Below the pieces are notes generated by a model. The model had not been told where the DNA came from. It saw only the letters and a list, made by a program, of their open reading frames with translations, and made no database searches. From NCBI GenBank assembly GCA_048393175.1, contig DBFJJM010000125.1, positions 1 through 7,868 on the forward strand: 7,868 bases of DNA. The letters are read 5' to 3'. Positions 5,995 to 7,868 of this stretch are shown here, one piece after another; positions within the stretch are counted from its first letter, which is position 1; each line of letters starts with the position of its first letter. The DNA comes from Merdicola sp048393175 (GTDB lineage: Bacteria > Bacillota > Clostridia > TANB77 > CAG-508). Both the position numbers and the translations under genes were made by a program.

Positions 5995-6345
5995 TTAACA
6001 TGCAAACTGATAGATACTAGATAATTTAATTCCAGCTAATAGGATTGGCACAATAAATATGATTAATATTAGTAGAAAACTATGAATATTCTTTTTTAAA
6101 ATTTGTTTTTGATATAATATAATACTTTCTATTACGGTAAGAATAGTAGAAAGTATTAGAGATAGACGCATGTCTATAATGGTTCTGGTTAGTTTTACCA
6201 TTTCCCATGAGGGGTCTTGTAGCATAGGAGGCATATAGTTTGCGATATATTTCTCTGTTCCATAAATAATATGATTTATAGTAGTTAATATCAAGGTTAT
6301 CACGATTATGCTGATGAATCCAATTATCCAAGTGTTTTTTTTCAC
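5995..6345 (-). CDS. Small three-helix membrane protein of unknown function
   Basis: I do not recognise this 116-aa protein. It has three likely membrane helices at residues about 6-24, 60-78 and 86-107. The helix 1-2 loop is about 35 residues (GTEKYIANYMPP, then QDPSWEMVKLTR) and the helix 2-3 loop is short and basic (YQKQILKKN). With the positive-inside rule, the N-terminus and second loop are cytoplasmic only if the topology is irregular, so orientation is uncertain. The GTG at 6345-6343 is chosen because AAAGGAG lies 9 bases upstream; the open frame continues further but lacks another good start. The gene has its own promoter (6418-6446), is convergent with the DUF4190-like operon, and shares its terminator. 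The fold may be a general small integral membrane protein; no enzymatic motif is visible. Confidence 0.72.
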   Translation of the reverse strand: MKKNTWIIGFISIIVITLILTTINHIIYGTEKYIANYMPPMLQDPSWEMVKLTRTIIDMRLSLILSTILTVIESIILYQKQILKKNIHSFLLILIIFIVPILLAGIKLSSIYQFAC

Positions 6346-6417
6346 AATATTGTACTCCTTTCTCTTATTTTTTTTCTTATGCAAACTATTAAAGTAGAAT
6401 ACCAATCTTTTTATATT

Positions 6418-6446
6418 ATTATAAACTAATTGCAAAATGATTGCAA
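6418..6446 (-). promoter_or_regulatory. Promoter of the small membrane protein gene, with a direct repeat at the -35
   Basis: On the minus strand TTGCAA (6446-6441), a 17-base spacer and a perfect TATAAT (6423-6418) form a promoter. The predicted start is near 6411, giving a leader of about 65 bases. TTGCAAT occurs twice with an 11-base period, the first copy being the -35 box itself and the second lying in the spacer. A response-regulator-type protein could bind there, but this is inference. Confidence 0.55.
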
Positions 6447-6503
6447 CAAAGGAGTGGAAATAACAAAAAAATGAAAGGTACCTGAAAACTATAGTGGAGC
6501 AAG

Positions 6504-6863
6504 TCAGCAATTATTATGTTTATTATTAGATGACTCTTTTATGTAATATTCTAATTGTCTTTTGGTAGCACTCTTTTCTTGTTCTATTAAGTTTTTCCAA
6601 TTGTCTTTAGTTGGTTGTTTGATATATAATTCATTTAATGTTTTCATATCATTAAATGGTCCCCAGTCTTGCCCAATAATCATAATTTTAGAGTCCAATC
6701 GATTAAGCCAATCTGTCCATATAGATGGAATATTTTTACAAAATTTATTATCTTTATATAAATTTACTAATGAACAATCTTTTCCAGTTTTCTTTGTTAG
6801 TTTTAGGCATTTTTCACATTTTCCAAGTTCTACTAATAGTTCATTATATAGTTCACTTTTCAT
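6504..6863 (-). pseudogene. Uracil-DNA glycosylase family protein, truncated (N-terminal half only)
   Basis: The 119-aa product resembles the N-terminal half of a uracil-DNA glycosylase superfamily protein of the Fe-S (family 4/5-like) type. It has CEKC at residues 16-19, matching the first cluster cysteine pair, then IPSIWTDW at 45-52 and IMIIGQDWGPF at 60-70, in the position of the glycosylase water-activating loop. Relatives that I recall are about 200-230 aa and continue with the second cysteine pair, a DNA-binding loop and the C-terminal histidine motif. All of these are missing here. The frame ends in NNKHNNC and a stop, which looks like a deletion scar. The start codon overlaps the stop of the upstream DUF1016 gene as ATGA, and AAAGGAAAG lies about 10 bases upstream. 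The product is probably inactive. The family assignment rests on motif memory. Confidence 0.68.
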
Positions 6864-7754
6864 TCTTCATTACTTTCCTTTTTTTCTTGTTGTTGAATCT
6901 CAAATATTGCCTTTTGACTTTCTATTTCTGCTTTTAGTTCTTCTTCTGTTGGCAAATATGTTTTATATTTTGTTGCAAATAATTGCTCATTTCCATGTAA
7001 AACTGAATATCTTGCTACATCTGCATCTGTATCAGAACAAAGTAAAATACCTATCGTTGGATTATCATCTTTAGCTTTTTTTAGTTCATCATACATTCTT
7101 ACATACATATCCATTTGTCCTATATCCTGATGTGTTACTTGAGTAGTTTTTAAATCTATCAATACAAAACATTTTAAAATATAGTTGTAAAACACTAAAT
7201 CAATAAAGTAGTCTCCCTTTTCTGTACGAATATGTTGTTGTCTTTCTACAAAAGCATAACCTTTTCCGAAGTTCCATTAAAAATTTTTGCAAATTATTTA
7301 TTATGCTCGTTTCCAATTCTGTTTCTGTATAATTATCTTCTAATGAAAATCCTAAAAATTCTGCTATTACTGGATTCTTTATAAATTCTAGTTTGTTTAT
7401 TAAATAATGTTCTTTATTTTTCTCTTTCATTTCGTGTATTACGGACTCTTTAGCTTGAGATTTTAATAATCTATAATAATACTGAGATGAAACATTTCTT
7501 TGTAATGTTCTTACATTCCAAGTTTGCTCTAGCGTTTCTTTTTCATACCATTCTCTTGCTTTTTCATCTTCTACTTGTAATAAAGTCCTATAATGACTCC
7601 ACGAAAGTAATATATTAGATTTTGCACACACTGTGTTCAAAATGTTTGGAAACATTTTATAAAATTTTAAACAATAATATAAGTTTCTAGCATCAAAACC
7701 TTTTCCATATTCTTCCTTTAATTCTTTAGATAATTTCTTTATTATTTCTGTACC
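6860..7754 (-). pseudogene. YhcG/DUF1016-family PDDEXK nuclease, frameshifted and 5'-truncated
   Basis: YhcG-type proteins combine an N-terminal DUF1016_N helical domain with a C-terminal PD-(D/E)XK nuclease domain; some are tied to mobile elements and restriction loci. Reading leftward from 7754, the frame gives GTEIIKKLSKELKEE, GKGFDARNL and FYKMFPNI, then ILLSWSHYRTLL and EWYEKETLEQTWNVRTLQRN, all characteristic. It continues to NLQKFLMEL. There one extra base (C on the minus strand, position 7268) shifts the frame. Removing it restores GKGYAFVERQQHIRTEKGDY and then FIDLVFYNY and FVLIDLKTTQVTHQDIGQMDMY, with the catalytic D and D-x-K. The stop at 6860-6862 overlaps the next start as ATGA. 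Roughly the first 50-70 residues of a typical ~350-aa member are missing, cut at the junction near 7755. The gene is therefore non-functional as assembled. Confidence 0.88.
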
Positions 7755-7868
7755 CTTGACATGAAACGACGCAACGGGGAATTTATTGGGGCGTTTGCCC
7801 CTTATGGCTACAAAAAATCCCCGGACAACAAAAATCTGCTGATTCCCGATGAAGAAACCGCCCCTGTT
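7755..7868 (+). pseudogene. Large serine recombinase, internal fragment (runs off the right edge)
   Basis: From 7755 the plus strand encodes LDMKRRNGEFIGAFAPYGYK followed by KSPDNKNLLIPDEETAPV. This is the region between the resolvase catalytic domain and the 'Recombinase' domain of large serine recombinases found on clostridial conjugative transposons and phages. Such proteins normally carry about 150-170 residues with the catalytic serine before this point. Here a stop codon occurs in frame at 7731-7733, and the sequence to the left belongs to the DUF1016 gene on the other strand. The ATG at 7761 has no ribosome binding site, so it is not a real start. The fragment is about 48% G+C (52 of 108 bases from 7761), far above the neighbouring DNA, which indicates a different origin. 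Its 3' end lies beyond the window. Confidence 0.8.

Noticed and set aside
6346..6510. Extension of the small membrane protein upstream to a start near 6510
   Set aside because: The extra residues have no ribosome binding site, contain the promoter at 6418-6446, and run into the UDG deletion scar. The GTG at 6345 with AAAGGAG is far better.
6464..6542. Short plus-strand frame reading KVPENYSGASQQLL at about 6475-6516
   Set aside because: It has no start with a ribosome binding site, crosses the end of the UDG fragment, and matches no family I know. It could be a tiny relic but cannot be supported.
6562..7074. Long plus-strand open frame encoding a hydrophobic, Phe/Leu-rich protein
   Set aside because: It lies antisense to the UDG-like and DUF1016 coding sequences, whose family motifs are clear. 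Its composition is what an antisense read of Lys/Glu-rich AT-rich genes gives, and no ribosome binding site was found.
7761..7868. ATG at 7761 as the start of a real, complete recombinase gene
   Set aside because: No ribosome binding site precedes it, and the encoded segment corresponds to the middle of large serine recombinases, after the catalytic domain.
1..7868. tRNA, rRNA, CRISPR arrays, riboswitches or complete insertion sequences
   Set aside because: Reading both strands I saw no regularly spaced repeats, cloverleaf-like GC-rich stretches, riboswitch cores or transposase motifs. The leaders of the intact genes are too short for known riboswitches.

Overview
The window is AT-rich (roughly 30% G+C) and comes from a low-GC Bacillota. 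A clostridial, probably Lachnospiraceae-like, source is suggested by the tsaE-tsaB-rimI gene order and by the enolase segment SIEDGLAEEDW, which I recall as typical of that group. This assignment is inference from remembered family sequences, not from a search.

Layout. (a) 1-1618, minus strand: a tightly packed tsaE-tsaB-rimI operon for tRNA t6A modification and ribosomal protein S18 acetylation, with the first three codons of a further gene at the left edge. (b) 1619-1770: a divergent promoter region. (c) 1771-3076: a monocistronic enolase gene with its own promoter and terminator. (d) 3078-3935: an S4-domain RNA-binding protein of the YlmH family, driven by a promoter that starts 2 bases after the eno terminator T-tract. 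(e) 3941-4568: a TetR-family regulator with a perfect 16-bp palindrome across its predicted transcription start. (f) 4588-5960: a two-gene operon made of an unrecognised 270-aa soluble protein with predicted helical segments and a DUF4190-like membrane protein. It is preceded by a direct repeat that fits the WalR-box consensus exactly, and it ends in a strong bidirectional terminator. (g) 5995-6446, minus strand: a small orphan membrane protein with its own promoter.

(h) 6504-7868 is accessory and decayed. On the minus strand lie a YhcG/DUF1016 PDDEXK nuclease gene (frameshifted and missing its 5' end) and, coupled to it by an ATGA overlap, the N-terminal half of a uracil-DNA-glycosylase-like gene. 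At about position 7755 the sequence switches abruptly to about 48% G+C and encodes, on the plus strand, an internal piece of a large serine recombinase. Both genes are cut at that junction, so it is either a real rearrangement scar or an assembly join.

Two items deserve most attention. One is the nuclease plus glycosylase pair, a plausible relic of a DNA-targeting defence module. The other is the uncharacterised envelope-type operon (f), with its possible WalR and TetR control.
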